A DNA stretch of 12,683 bases, taken from assembly GCA_028711675.1 (NCBI GenBank), contig JAQTRT010000064.1:1-12683 (forward strand). The letters run 5' to 3'. The notes below the pieces were generated by a model that did no database searches, had not been told where the DNA came from, and saw nothing but the letters and a program-made list of their open reading frames with translations. This stretch comes from a bacterium (lineage in GTDB: Bacteria > Spirochaetota > JAHITG01). Position numbers and translations under genes: made by a program. Position 1 is the first letter of the stretch, and every line of letters begins with the position of its first letter. Shown here piece by piece: positions 1 to 7,055 of this stretch.

Positions 1-53
1 CCTTTGGATTTTTTATTCAGGGACGCGTTGGCATGGATGCTTAGAAAAATACC
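1..53 (-). other. Same-frame continuation of the amidase beyond a TAG codon
   Basis: Reading past the TAG (54-56) in the same frame gives G-I-F-L-S-I-H-A-N-A-S followed by Asn, Lys and Ser-rich residues up to the window edge. SIHANAS is the classic Amidase_3 motif that carries the third zinc-binding histidine. This shows that the coding frame continues beyond the stop and that the real C-terminal part of the domain lies here and outside the window. No frame change is needed. The piece has no start codon or ribosome binding site of its own within what is visible. Confidence 0.75.
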
Positions 54-800
54 CTATGTGTTTTTTTCCGCGAAGGAATTGGCGATCTTAGCCCTCTGGG
101 ACAGGGAGATGAACTCATCCTTGTCCCGGGTCATGAGGATCCTGGTGTTGCCCAGCTTCCGGCTCAGGCATTCTTTCAGGTACAGGCTCACGTTGAGGAC
201 CACTTCCTTTTCCCTCAGGCCTTTCTGGCCGATGGCACCCGGGTCATGACCGCCGTGCCCCGGGTCCAGGATGATGAATTTTATCCTGTTGGGTATCTGT
301 CCGGTGTTGAACATTTTATCGTTCTTCCGGCCGGTTTCCTCTTCTGTCTTGGCCGTGAGGATGTGTCCGGGGGTAGGGCTTTTTTCCGGAGACGGTTTAT
401 TGTACAGGACCTCTTCCTTTTCCCTGATGGCGAATTCCTTCTCTTTAAAAGTGAATGAATAGTCCCCCCTCTTCCAGTCTGTTATCAGTTTGACCATCTC
501 CTGGGGAATATAAATGATGCCGTTGTACCGGACCGCCGGATCTTTCAGGAGGATATTGTTCCGTTCGTAATAAATGGTCTCCTCTTCGATGAAAAAGGTG
601 AGGTAACGGCTCCTGTCTTTAATGATGATCCTCTGGGTGTAGGTATCATATTCCCTTTCAAGCTTTAGTGTGTTCAGGAGCCTGTATAACGGGAAATAAC
701 CGGTGCCGTTGATATTAACGGCATCGATCCTGTATTCTTCGGCATACAGGGAAAGGACGGATATAAAAAAGCATGTAAAAAAGAAGACTTTTTTCAGCAT
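54..800 (-). CDS. N-acetylmuramoyl-L-alanine amidase (Amidase_3), N-terminal part, stopped by in-frame TAG
   Basis: Exported peptidoglycan amidase that would cleave the bond between MurNAc and the stem peptide. Residues 1-21 are a signal peptide ending near YAEE. Residues 22-125 resemble the copper-amine-oxidase N-terminal stalk domain often joined to cell-wall hydrolases. A charged, Pro/Thr-containing linker (about 126-172) follows. From residue 174 the Amidase_3 fold begins: IILDPGHGGHDPGAIG (first zinc ligand H182), then GLREKEV (second ligand E197). The reading ends after ANSFAEKNT at residue 248, just before the SIHANAS motif, so the product as read lacks the third zinc ligand and the C-terminal catalytic glutamate and should be inactive. 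The start is supported by AAGGATGAG just upstream of ATG. It follows the pullulanase gene on the same strand after a 257-base gap. It could be a nonsense mutation, a sequencing error or recoding. Confidence 0.85.
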   Translation of the reverse strand: MLKKVFFFTCFFISVLSLYAEEYRIDAVNINGTGYFPLYRLLNTLKLEREYDTYTQRIIIKDRSRYLTFFIEEETIYYERNNILLKDPAVRYNGIIYIPQEMVKLITDWKRGDYSFTFKEKEFAIREKEEVLYNKPSPEKSPTPGHILTAKTEEETGRKNDKMFNTGQIPNRIKFIILDPGHGGHDPGAIGQKGLREKEVVLNVSLYLKECLSRKLGNTRILMTRDKDEFISLSQRAKIANSFAEKNT

Positions 801-912
801 TTTCTCATCCTTGAGTTTAGAATATCTTCCATGATCATATCCTGATTAATATATCGGTAAGCAGACAGGGGGAATTGAATTTTATTTAAAAGGGTCCGGA
901 AAGCTCATAGGG

Positions 913-929
913 GACAGGATTAACAGGAT
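913..929 (+). repeat. ACAGGATT tandem-type intergenic repeat, copy 1
   Basis: GACAGGATTAACAGGAT is itself a tandem of two ACAGGAT units. It matches 3580-3596 at 16 of 17 bases in the same orientation. Both copies lie in the leader region of a minus-strand gene. Confidence 0.6.
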
Positions 930-1036
930 CAAGATATAGTAACAGAGGTAATATTTCCTGCCTTTAAGACCTTTTAAGCCTTTATAACCTCTTTTATCCT
1001 ACCTGATTGCTGATCCCTTCTTTACTTTGTGACTTG

Positions 1037-1051
1037 GTGCCTTTGTGGCTG
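1037..1051 (-). repeat. CAGCCACAAAGGCAC repeat, copy 1
   Basis: Read on the minus strand this is CAGCCACAAAGGCAC, starting six bases after the pullulanase stop codon and continuing into related CAC/AAAG units to about 1026. The identical 15-mer occurs at 10265-10279 directly after another stop codon. A diverged copy is at 7993-8017. Confidence 0.65.
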
Positions 1052-1057
1052 TTCTTT

Positions 1058-3544
1058 TTATTGGTACAGCACATACACGCTGGCGGGCGGAAGGATAATG
1101 GAATTTTTCAGGCCTGGCTGCAGGATTTCCACGCCTGCCTTTTTTTCATTCACCACAAGGTTCCATTCGCCTTTCAGAAGGGTAAAGGTCTTGTTCATGC
1201 GGTAAGGATTGATGAGCACCACGATCCTTTTCCAGGCGTCTTTCTGATCTTTGATCAGGTAATAGATGCATCCATAGGGCGCGCCCACGAATTCCAGTTT
1301 ATTCTGGACCTCCTGCTTTGTTCTTAATTTAAAAGCAGGATGCTCTTTCCTTAACCGGATCAGTCCTTTGTGGTATTCGAAGACATCCAGGTTCTTCTCC
1401 TTTAGGTCCCAGCTGACCTGATTGATGGAGTCCTCCTTGTTATAGCTGTTCTCAATGCCTTTTTTAGTGCGGCACATCTCCTGGCCGGCCTGGATGAACG
1501 GCAGGCCCTGGGAGAAAAAAAGAATGGCGCCGGCCATTTTCTGCATTTGCTTGATGAATCCGGCATTTTCTTTATTAGGATCATTGCACTGTTTCAGGGA
1601 AAGGCTGAGCCTGTCCCAGAGCGTATGATTATCATGGCATTCCGCATAGTTGATGGTCTCCAGAGGGCTTTCCGTGAAATCATTGATGCTCCCCGTGATG
1701 CCGTTCTTGACGTTCTCGATGGTTTCCGTGTCAAGCTGGCCCTGGACATAACCGTATTCCGCGTTAAACACAGAGCCTTTGATGGCGTCCCGGAACCTGT
1801 CATTGAAACAACCGAAGCCTTTGCCTTTCTGGGTCCCTTTCACGGTTTGTTTCACGGGAGTGTCGCCGCCGGCCCAGGGCTCGCCGTAGATGAGGATGTC
1901 TTTTTTTATTTTATGAAGTTCCTCGGATATTCTGTACATGGTATCCACGTCGATCAGTCCCATCAGGTCGAACCGGTAACCGTCTATCTTATACTCTTCC
2001 ACCCAGTACTTGACCGAATCAAGGATGAATTTTTGGGCCATGGGATATTCGGACTGGAACTCGTTGCCGCAGCCCGAGCCGTTCCAGAACGTACCGTCCG
2101 GTTTTTTCCGGAAATAATAATCCGGGCACATTTTTTCAAAAGCGGAATTGGGCGAAGCGTGGTTATAGACCACGTCCATAACCACCTTGATGCCTTTCTT
2201 GTGGAGACTGTCCACCAGCATCTTGAATTCGCGGACGCGCGAATCATCCTGGACACAGGTGCTGTACCATCCGTCCGGGGAAAAAAAATTGACCGGCATG
2301 TAGCCCCAGTTATAAGCAGTATTATCTTCTTCGTTATTATCGAAATCCTGGACAGGCATGATCTGGACCACGTTGATCCCCAGCTCTGTTAAATGGTCGA
2401 GTCCGGTCCTCAGGCCCTTGAACCGTGTCCCTGTTTCCGTGAGGCCGAGGTATTTCCCTTTATTTTTAATGCCTGAGGCGGGGTCCACGGTGAAATCGCG
2501 GACGTGGACTTCATAAATGACGGAGTCCTCGACAGGGAAAGAGGGGGAAGCGGCGACAGGCGTTTTGTCATCCACGATAAGGCCTTTCCCGTATGAGCCG
2601 GTATTGCATTGGGAGTAGATATCGATGATCTCGGTTTCAGGATGGAACCCCGGATTCTCCCCGTACACCTTATAGGTATAGTACTTGTGGAGCAGGTCTT
2701 CTTCGACCGCAGCTTCCCAGTATCCTTTCTCTTTTTTAACCAGGTCGATGACCTCGGGGTTCCGGTCATTGGGCTTTGCGTATATCTGCAGAGTGATCTT
2801 CCGGGCCAGGGGTGAGAAGACCCGGAAAATGGTCCGGTCCTCTGTGTACGTGTATCCCATTTTCCGGTCAGTATAGAATGACGGGTCCGACAGGATATTC
2901 CTTAATGTTAGTTTTTGTCCTTCCATTCCTTTGATAACAACGGTATACGAAGAAAGGTCGTCGGTCAGGCTCATCTCCTTTTCCAGTACGATCTCGAAGC
3001 TGTTCACGGGTTTGATAATGTAGCCGGCAAAGAAGCTCTTTATTTTCAGGCTCTCTTTCTTCCCGTTCAGGACCGAGACGTTCTTCCCGTTCAGTTCCTT
3101 GTAATCGGTCTTTTTTGATAAGAGAATACTGATTTTATTTTTACTGTCAATAAAAGCCCCCAGCACCTTCGGGGAGAGGGACGGTTCGGAGGTGTAGAGA
3201 TTTTCATCATTCTGGAGCAGCCATATCTCGCCGGTTTTGTTCTTGATATACCGGTCGCTGTTCCCTTCTCGAGATTCCCAGTTCCCCTTCCTGAGGATGA
3301 ATCCGATCTCGCCAGGCCGGCCAAAAGTTTCCGGATCAATATGGAAATAAAGGCCGAACTTATCCTGGCCCGCGGGATTCATGCTTCTGCCTTCCTGGCC
3401 TTTGGTCCAGACCCACAGGTTCCAGTTCCGGTAATCGTTCTCAAAACGGTTGTAATGGATCTTGAGGATTTCAGAGAAAAGAGGTGAAGATAAGGAAAGG
3501 ACCAGAAGAAGAACGGATAAGAGGAATAAGCATTTTTTTTTCAT
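1058..3544 (-). CDS. pulA: Secreted type I pullulanase (GH13, alpha-1,6-glucan debranching)
   Basis: Hydrolyses alpha-1,6 branches in pullulan, starch or glycogen outside the cytoplasm. Residues 1-24 form a signal peptide. Residues about 26-120 resemble a CBM41 starch-binding module (KIHYNRFENDYRNWNLWVW). Residues about 235-305 resemble CBM48 (TIFRVFSPLARKITL). The GH13 barrel starts near SVIYEVHVRDF (341-351). The pullulanase signature YNWGY is at 411-415, region I DVVYNH at 457-462, the nucleophile D526 in GYRFDLMG, the acid/base E555 in IYGEPWAGG, and the third acidic residue D638 in ECHDNH. All catalytic positions are present and the C-terminal beta domain is complete; 828 residues is normal for the family. 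CAGGAGTT stands eight bases before the ATG. It is divergent from the propeller gene. I found no convincing promoter of its own in the leader. The gene symbol rests on family motifs. Confidence 0.95.
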   Translation of the reverse strand: MKKKCLFLLSVLLLVLSLSSPLFSEILKIHYNRFENDYRNWNLWVWTKGQEGRSMNPAGQDKFGLYFHIDPETFGRPGEIGFILRKGNWESREGNSDRYIKNKTGEIWLLQNDENLYTSEPSLSPKVLGAFIDSKNKISILLSKKTDYKELNGKNVSVLNGKKESLKIKSFFAGYIIKPVNSFEIVLEKEMSLTDDLSSYTVVIKGMEGQKLTLRNILSDPSFYTDRKMGYTYTEDRTIFRVFSPLARKITLQIYAKPNDRNPEVIDLVKKEKGYWEAAVEEDLLHKYYTYKVYGENPGFHPETEIIDIYSQCNTGSYGKGLIVDDKTPVAASPSFPVEDSVIYEVHVRDFTVDPASGIKNKGKYLGLTETGTRFKGLRTGLDHLTELGINVVQIMPVQDFDNNEEDNTAYNWGYMPVNFFSPDGWYSTCVQDDSRVREFKMLVDSLHKKGIKVVMDVVYNHASPNSAFEKMCPDYYFRKKPDGTFWNGSGCGNEFQSEYPMAQKFILDSVKYWVEEYKIDGYRFDLMGLIDVDTMYRISEELHKIKKDILIYGEPWAGGDTPVKQTVKGTQKGKGFGCFNDRFRDAIKGSVFNAEYGYVQGQLDTETIENVKNGITGSINDFTESPLETINYAECHDNHTLWDRLSLSLKQCNDPNKENAGFIKQMQKMAGAILFFSQGLPFIQAGQEMCRTKKGIENSYNKEDSINQVSWDLKEKNLDVFEYHKGLIRLRKEHPAFKLRTKQEVQNKLEFVGAPYGCIYYLIKDQKDAWKRIVVLINPYRMNKTFTLLKGEWNLVVNEKKAGVEILQPGLKNSIILPPASVYVLYQ

Positions 3545-3579
3545 GATTTGAACTCCTGTTTGGTCGGTGGCCGCTCTTT

Positions 3580-3596
3580 GACAGGATTGACAGGAT
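3580..3596 (+). repeat. ACAGGATT tandem-type intergenic repeat, copy 2
   Basis: GACAGGATTGACAGGAT differs from 913-929 at one base. It lies 36-52 bases upstream of the pullulanase start, inside its probable leader. Confidence 0.6.
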
Positions 3597-3633
3597 AAAA
3601 ACGTCCGCGGCTGAATATGATTTTTAACACGGA

Positions 3634-3652
3634 TTGAATTTTACCAATTCAA
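3634..3652. promoter_or_regulatory. Inverted repeat, possible operator
   Basis: TTGAATT-TTACC-AATTCAA has perfect 7-base arms around a 5-base centre. It sits about 90 bases upstream of the pullulanase and about 40 bases upstream of the -35 box assigned to the propeller gene. This is a typical place and size for a dimeric regulator site. The assignment is inference; the site is AT-rich and could be chance. Confidence 0.35.
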
Positions 3653-3660
3653 GAATAGTG

Positions 3661-3718
3661 AAAAAAAATCAAAAAGCAAATAAAAAATGATTGAACTCGG
3701 AATTTAAAGGATTACAAT
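3661..3718 (+). promoter_or_regulatory. Candidate sigma70 promoter with upstream A-tracts
   Basis: TTGAAC (3691-3696) and TACAAT (3713-3718) are separated by 16 bases. They match the consensus at 4 of 6 and 5 of 6 positions. Transcription would begin about 30 bases before the propeller start codon. Directly upstream are A-tracts at 3661-3668, 3671-3675 and 3682-3687 at roughly helical spacing, as in an UP element or bent DNA. Confidence 0.5.
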
Positions 3719-3756
3719 AAAATGAACCAATCATGTCCGTTTATTAAAATTTTATT

Positions 3757-5886
3757 ATGAAGAAAGTATTCCTTATTATCCTGATCTTCGTTTGTTCCGT
3801 TGATCTGCTCCGGTCCCAGCTGGCTGACTCTGCCTGGCCTCTCTACAGGCAGAATGTCAGGCGGACAGGATGGAGCAACACGGGTATTACAGGCCCTCAG
3901 AAGAATCCCGTTGTAAAATGGGCTTTTAGTACGGGCGGGCTGATCAAATCCTCGGCCGTGGTAGGCGCGGACAACACGGTTTATTTCACGGGCTGGGATC
4001 ATAAATTTTATGCTGTTACCAACGGGGCCGTGAAATGGTCGCTGGACCTCGGGAGTAAAGGGAGCAACTATGCCTCGTTTGCCGTGGATACGGACGGAAC
4101 GCTCTATGCCGGCAGTTACAACAGCAATTTTTATGCGGTGACCAACGGCAATATAAAATGGTCGTATAAATGCAGCAATTTTATCCGTTCCTCGGCTGCC
4201 ATTGGTCCTGATCAGACCATTTATTTTGGAAGCGCGGACAGGAAGCTTTATGCCCTGTCAAATAACGGGCATTTGAAATGGGCATACAAGACCGGAGGAG
4301 AGATCTTCTCCTCCCCGGCTATAGGTGCGGACGGGACCATTTATGCGGGCAGCAGTGATTACAGACTGTACGCCATTACCAACGGCGCCTTAAAATGGAG
4401 GGTCAGCACCAGTAATTATGTCTGGAGCTCGCCCCTCATCGGTCCTGATGATACGGTTTATTTCGGGAGCTATGATGATAAGTTTTACGCCATTACCAAC
4501 GGCCGGACCAACTGGGTTTTCAAAACAGGGAACGATGTCTTCTCCTCCCCGGCCCTGGATTACGATTCCACCATTTATTTTGGCAGCCTCGACAGAAAGA
4601 TTTACGCGCTTTATCCCAATGGTACGGAGAAATGGTCGTTCGTCACGGGCAGTACCGTCACTTCCTCGCCCTGCCTGGGAGCGGACAGCACGGTCTATAT
4701 CGGGAGCTGGGACCATAGTGTCTATGCCGTAAAGGACGGCGTCCTGAAATGGTCGTTCCCGACCGGGGAGCAGGTCCGTTCCTCGCCGGCCCTGGGGCCG
4801 GACGGAACGCTCTATGTGGGCAGCTGGGATTTTAATATGTATGCCATAAAGCAGAACAATGAACCCGAACTGCTCTGGAGCGGCAATCCGGGATTTTCCT
4901 CGTCCGGGGTCAGTCCCCAGATCGGAAAGCAGGGCGCTCTTTTCCGGTTCGAGGTCCTGTACAGGGACACGGACAATGACGCTCCCGTGACCAACATGGT
5001 CTGGATCGATACCAACGATAACGGCCTGTATGAAATGAATGAACATTTTATCATGGGTCCTTCTGTGGGGACAGTATTTTCCAACGGGATTATTTATACC
5101 AATTCCCTTCAGCTCTGGTGCCAGGGGGACGGTGTGCTCAATTACCGTTTTTATTATAAAGATAAATACGGCTATAAGCCTCTGGCTTGCGCGGCCTGTA
5201 CGGATAATATCGTCATCATCGATACGAATATCCCTTTTCTCTCCTGGACAGGCGGGTCCGGCTATGAATCGGACGGAGTCTCGCCTAACACGAATGATTC
5301 CGGGTCCCGGTTCGGTTTCGCCGTACGATACAGGGAATATAACGGTCTGGCGCCTGTGACCAACCAGGTCTGGATCGATCTGGACGATAATTCGGTCTAT
5401 GAGGCGAATGAACGGTTCGCCATGACCGGATCGGACGCTTCGGACACGGTTTATTCTGATGGCAAGGATTACGTGTTCTCCCTTCCCGTTACATTCCAGG
5501 GAGACGGCTTCCTGAATTACAGGTTCATGTTCACGGACAACGTATCCCGGGCAGTCGGGATACCGTGCCAGGACCAGGTGTTAAAGGTGAAACAGATCTA
5601 TCAGAACCTGGAGAATGTCCGTGTGGCGCCTAATCCCTTCAAGCCGGGTCTTTCCGGCCGTAAGGATTATATCATGTTCTACAACCTTACCCTTGATTTT
5701 GAGATTAAATTGTTTTCCGTGACAGGACTGGAAATAAACCGCGTGAAAGCCAGATCGGACGAGGGGCGGTATCGGCTCTCACCCCGGACAAAGGACGGCA
5801 AAACGCTGAAGCCGGGTGTGTATATCTGCCGGATAACCAATCCGGAAGGCCAGGAGAAGACCCTGAAGCTGGTCGTCATCCGGTAA
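3757..5886 (+). CDS. Exported PQQ-like beta-propeller protein with duplicated EF-hand-like modules and FlgD-like C-terminus
   Basis: Probably a surface or secreted structural/binding protein; substrate unknown. Residues 1-20 are a signal peptide. Residues 52-366 hold eight repeats of about 39 residues of the form KW(S/A)-SSPAIGPDGTIYFGS-D-KLYAITNG, enough for one eight-bladed PQQ-like propeller (COG1520 type). Residues about 373-490 and 494-605 are two copies of one module. Each has VTNxVWID followed by an EF-hand-like loop (D418, N420, N422, G423, E429; and D541, D543, N545, E552) and later GDGxLNYRF. Residues 620-709 are a FlgD-like Ig domain (VAPNPF ... LKPGVYICRI ... KLVVIR), common at the C-terminus of secreted proteins in several phyla. 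No Shine-Dalgarno precedes this ATG, unlike its neighbours. The FecR lipoprotein gene follows after 70 bases with its own promoter. There is no sign that it is a PQQ enzyme. Confidence 0.85.
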   Translation: MKKVFLIILIFVCSVDLLRSQLADSAWPLYRQNVRRTGWSNTGITGPQKNPVVKWAFSTGGLIKSSAVVGADNTVYFTGWDHKFYAVTNGAVKWSLDLGSKGSNYASFAVDTDGTLYAGSYNSNFYAVTNGNIKWSYKCSNFIRSSAAIGPDQTIYFGSADRKLYALSNNGHLKWAYKTGGEIFSSPAIGADGTIYAGSSDYRLYAITNGALKWRVSTSNYVWSSPLIGPDDTVYFGSYDDKFYAITNGRTNWVFKTGNDVFSSPALDYDSTIYFGSLDRKIYALYPNGTEKWSFVTGSTVTSSPCLGADSTVYIGSWDHSVYAVKDGVLKWSFPTGEQVRSSPALGPDGTLYVGSWDFNMYAIKQNNEPELLWSGNPGFSSSGVSPQIGKQGALFRFEVLYRDTDNDAPVTNMVWIDTNDNGLYEMNEHFIMGPSVGTVFSNGIIYTNSLQLWCQGDGVLNYRFYYKDKYGYKPLACAACTDNIVIIDTNIPFLSWTGGSGYESDGVSPNTNDSGSRFGFAVRYREYNGLAPVTNQVWIDLDDNSVYEANERFAMTGSDASDTVYSDGKDYVFSLPVTFQGDGFLNYRFMFTDNVSRAVGIPCQDQVLKVKQIYQNLENVRVAPNPFKPGLSGRKDYIMFYNLTLDFEIKLFSVTGLEINRVKARSDEGRYRLSPRTKDGKTLKPGVYICRITNPEGQEKTLKLVVIR

Positions 5887-5903
5887 GCGCCCTTAAAATT
5901 AAT

Positions 5904-5931
5904 TTGACATGGGTCTATTAAAGGTTATATT
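5904..5931 (+). promoter_or_regulatory. Sigma70 promoter of the FecR-domain lipoprotein gene
   Basis: A perfect TTGACA (5904-5909) is followed after 16 bases by TATATT (5926-5931, 5 of 6). The expected start of transcription is near 5938, leaving a leader of about 20 bases with the ribosome site TTAGGGAG before ATG 5957. It also argues against the in-frame ATG at 5909, which lies inside the -35 box. Confidence 0.6.
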
Positions 5932-5956
5932 GAAGAAAAACTTAGGGAGTATTATC

Positions 5957-6889
5957 ATGAAAAAACATCTGTTCCTTCTTGTCTGTGTGGTGTTCCTGGC
6001 CAATTCCTGCGCGAAAAAATCAGGTCCGGATTTCGGTTTCATCACTTTTTATTACGGCGACATCAAGGTCGTCCAGTCCGGGGATACGGTCAAGCCCAAG
6101 CTGAAGATGCTGCTCAAGTCGGGCGATTCTGTCCGGACCTATCAGAAGGCCAGGCTGGATCTGCAGATCAAGGATGTGGGCGTTGTAAGGATCAACGAGA
6201 ATTCATACGTGGAACTGGACAGGGTCCTTAAAGAGGCCAAAGACAAGGTGAATATGGAACTGAATAAAGGCCAGGTGCTCTGCAAGCTGATGAAGCTGAA
6301 CAAAGCCCAGGATTTCGAGGTCCTGACGCCTACCGCGGTCGTGGGCGTGCGCGGCACCACCTTCCTGGTCGATGCCAGCGAGAAGAAGAAGAGCGAAGTG
6401 GCTGTGGCGGACGGTTCGGTCGAAGTGGCCAGCAAGGACGACCCGGATAAAAAGTCCGTGGTGAAACAGGATGAGACAGCCAGCGTGGACAAGAGCACAG
6501 GCGGCCTGAACATCATCAAGGGCATCAAGCTCGATAACCTGAAAGAGCTGAATGCGATCAAGAACGTGGAGATACTGAAAAACGTGGATAAGATCGATGT
6601 AAGTTCGCTGAAGAACATGTCGTTCAAGAACCTGAAGAACCTGAATATCAAGGACCTGAAGGGACTCGGGGATGAGTTTAAATCCCTGATACCGTCCAAG
6701 GGCAAAAAATCCGGAGAAAGCAGCGGCAAGGTGGAAGGGACCCAGAAGAAAATAGAAGAGACAAAGGTCCAGATCGAGGAAAAGAAGGAAGTAGTAGAGA
6801 AGAAGGTCGAAGAAGTGAAGAAGACAGAGGAAAAAGCAAAAGAAGAGATAGATAAGACCAAGAAGAAGCTGAAGAACATGTTCAAGTAA
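5957..6889 (+). CDS. FecR-domain lipoprotein with Lys/Glu-rich coiled-coil tail
   Basis: A 310-residue envelope protein. Residues 1-17 form a signal peptide ending LANS-C18, a relaxed lipobox of the kind tolerated in spirochaetes, so it is probably lipidated. Residues about 27-165 are a FecR domain. It includes GDIKVVQSGDTV, a middle stretch in which LLKSGDSVRT precedes a charged segment, and the hallmark TPTAVVGVRGTTFLVD (124-139), followed by VADGSVEV. Here FecR denotes the extracytoplasmic fold: there is no N-terminal sigma-binding half and no sigma-factor gene nearby, so signalling to a sigma factor is unlikely. Residues about 188-243 are a Leu/Asn/Lys-periodic stretch (LKNL, LKEL, IKDLKGL), and 255-310 are a highly charged coiled coil. 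I chose ATG 5957 for its GGGAG ribosome site, signal peptide and promoter position. It may scaffold or bind the peptidoglycan, which is inference. Confidence 0.8.
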   Translation: MKKHLFLLVCVVFLANSCAKKSGPDFGFITFYYGDIKVVQSGDTVKPKLKMLLKSGDSVRTYQKARLDLQIKDVGVVRINENSYVELDRVLKEAKDKVNMELNKGQVLCKLMKLNKAQDFEVLTPTAVVGVRGTTFLVDASEKKKSEVAVADGSVEVASKDDPDKKSVVKQDETASVDKSTGGLNIIKGIKLDNLKELNAIKNVEILKNVDKIDVSSLKNMSFKNLKNLNIKDLKGLGDEFKSLIPSKGKKSGESSGKVEGTQKKIEETKVQIEEKKEVVEKKVEEVKKTEEKAKEEIDKTKKKLKNMFK

Positions 6890-6921
6890 TAAATAACGCA
6901 ACGGTGAACCAAAAACCATTC

Positions 6922-6948
6922 GTAGCGGCGTACCTTCAGGTGCGCCGG
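6922..6948 (+). repeat. REP-like palindrome A (GTAG head)
   Basis: GTAG followed by a 10-base-pair stem CGGCGTACCT/AGGTGCGCCG (one wobble pair) with apex CCTTCAGG. With one flanking base on each side, 6921-6949 is identical to 7249-7277. No T-run follows, so it is not a standard terminator. Confidence 0.75.
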
Positions 6949-7014
6949 TTGTTATCTTACGAAATATAAAGGACGCCCTGATACCATGCACATACAATGA
7001 ATGGCATTTATTGT

Positions 7015-7040
7015 GTAGCACCGCACCTTCAGGTGCGGTG
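7015..7040 (+). repeat. REP-like palindrome B (GTAG head)
   Basis: GTAG followed by a perfect stem CACCGCACCT/AGGTGCGGTG with apex CCTTCAGG. It has the same plan as unit A but a different stem, with the changes compensated on both sides. An imperfect hairpin (ACAATGAAT-GGC-ATTTATTGT, 6994-7014) abuts it. Confidence 0.7.
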
Positions 7041-7055
7041 ATTATTGATGATAAT

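Larger units (their letters stand above)
801..1057. other. Intergenic region rich in short repeats
   Basis: No gene is visible. The region lies between the pullulanase stop and the amidase start, both on the minus strand. It holds an ACAGGATT-type repeat at 913-929, a stretch of CCTTT/AAC units at about 960-1000, and a GTGCCTTTGTGGCTG repeat at 1037-1051, six bases from the pullulanase stop. I see no hairpin followed by a T-run that would act as a classical terminator, and no convincing -35/-10 pair for the amidase. Confidence 0.6.
3545..3756. other. Divergent intergenic region
   Basis: This region separates the minus-strand pullulanase from the plus-strand propeller gene, so it must hold both start regions. 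It contains, in order, a second ACAGGATT repeat, a 7-base-arm inverted repeat, three A-tracts and a sigma70-like promoter for the plus strand. No gene is visible. Confidence 0.7.

Noticed and set aside
1547..2392. Long plus-strand open frame of 281 codons opposite the pullulanase
   Set aside because: It is antisense to the catalytic core of a well-supported enzyme, has no ribosome site or recognisable domain, and is explained by the codon use of the real gene.
3757..5886. PQQ-dependent dehydrogenase
   Set aside because: Only the propeller repeat is shared. The repeats are short and regular as in BamB-like or COG1520 proteins, and no cofactor-binding or catalytic residues of the dehydrogenases are recognisable.
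6142..7021. Minus-strand open frames opposite the FecR lipoprotein gene
   Set aside because: They are Ser/Phe- or Leu-rich readings produced by the Lys/Glu-rich tail on the other strand and overlap each other in two frames.
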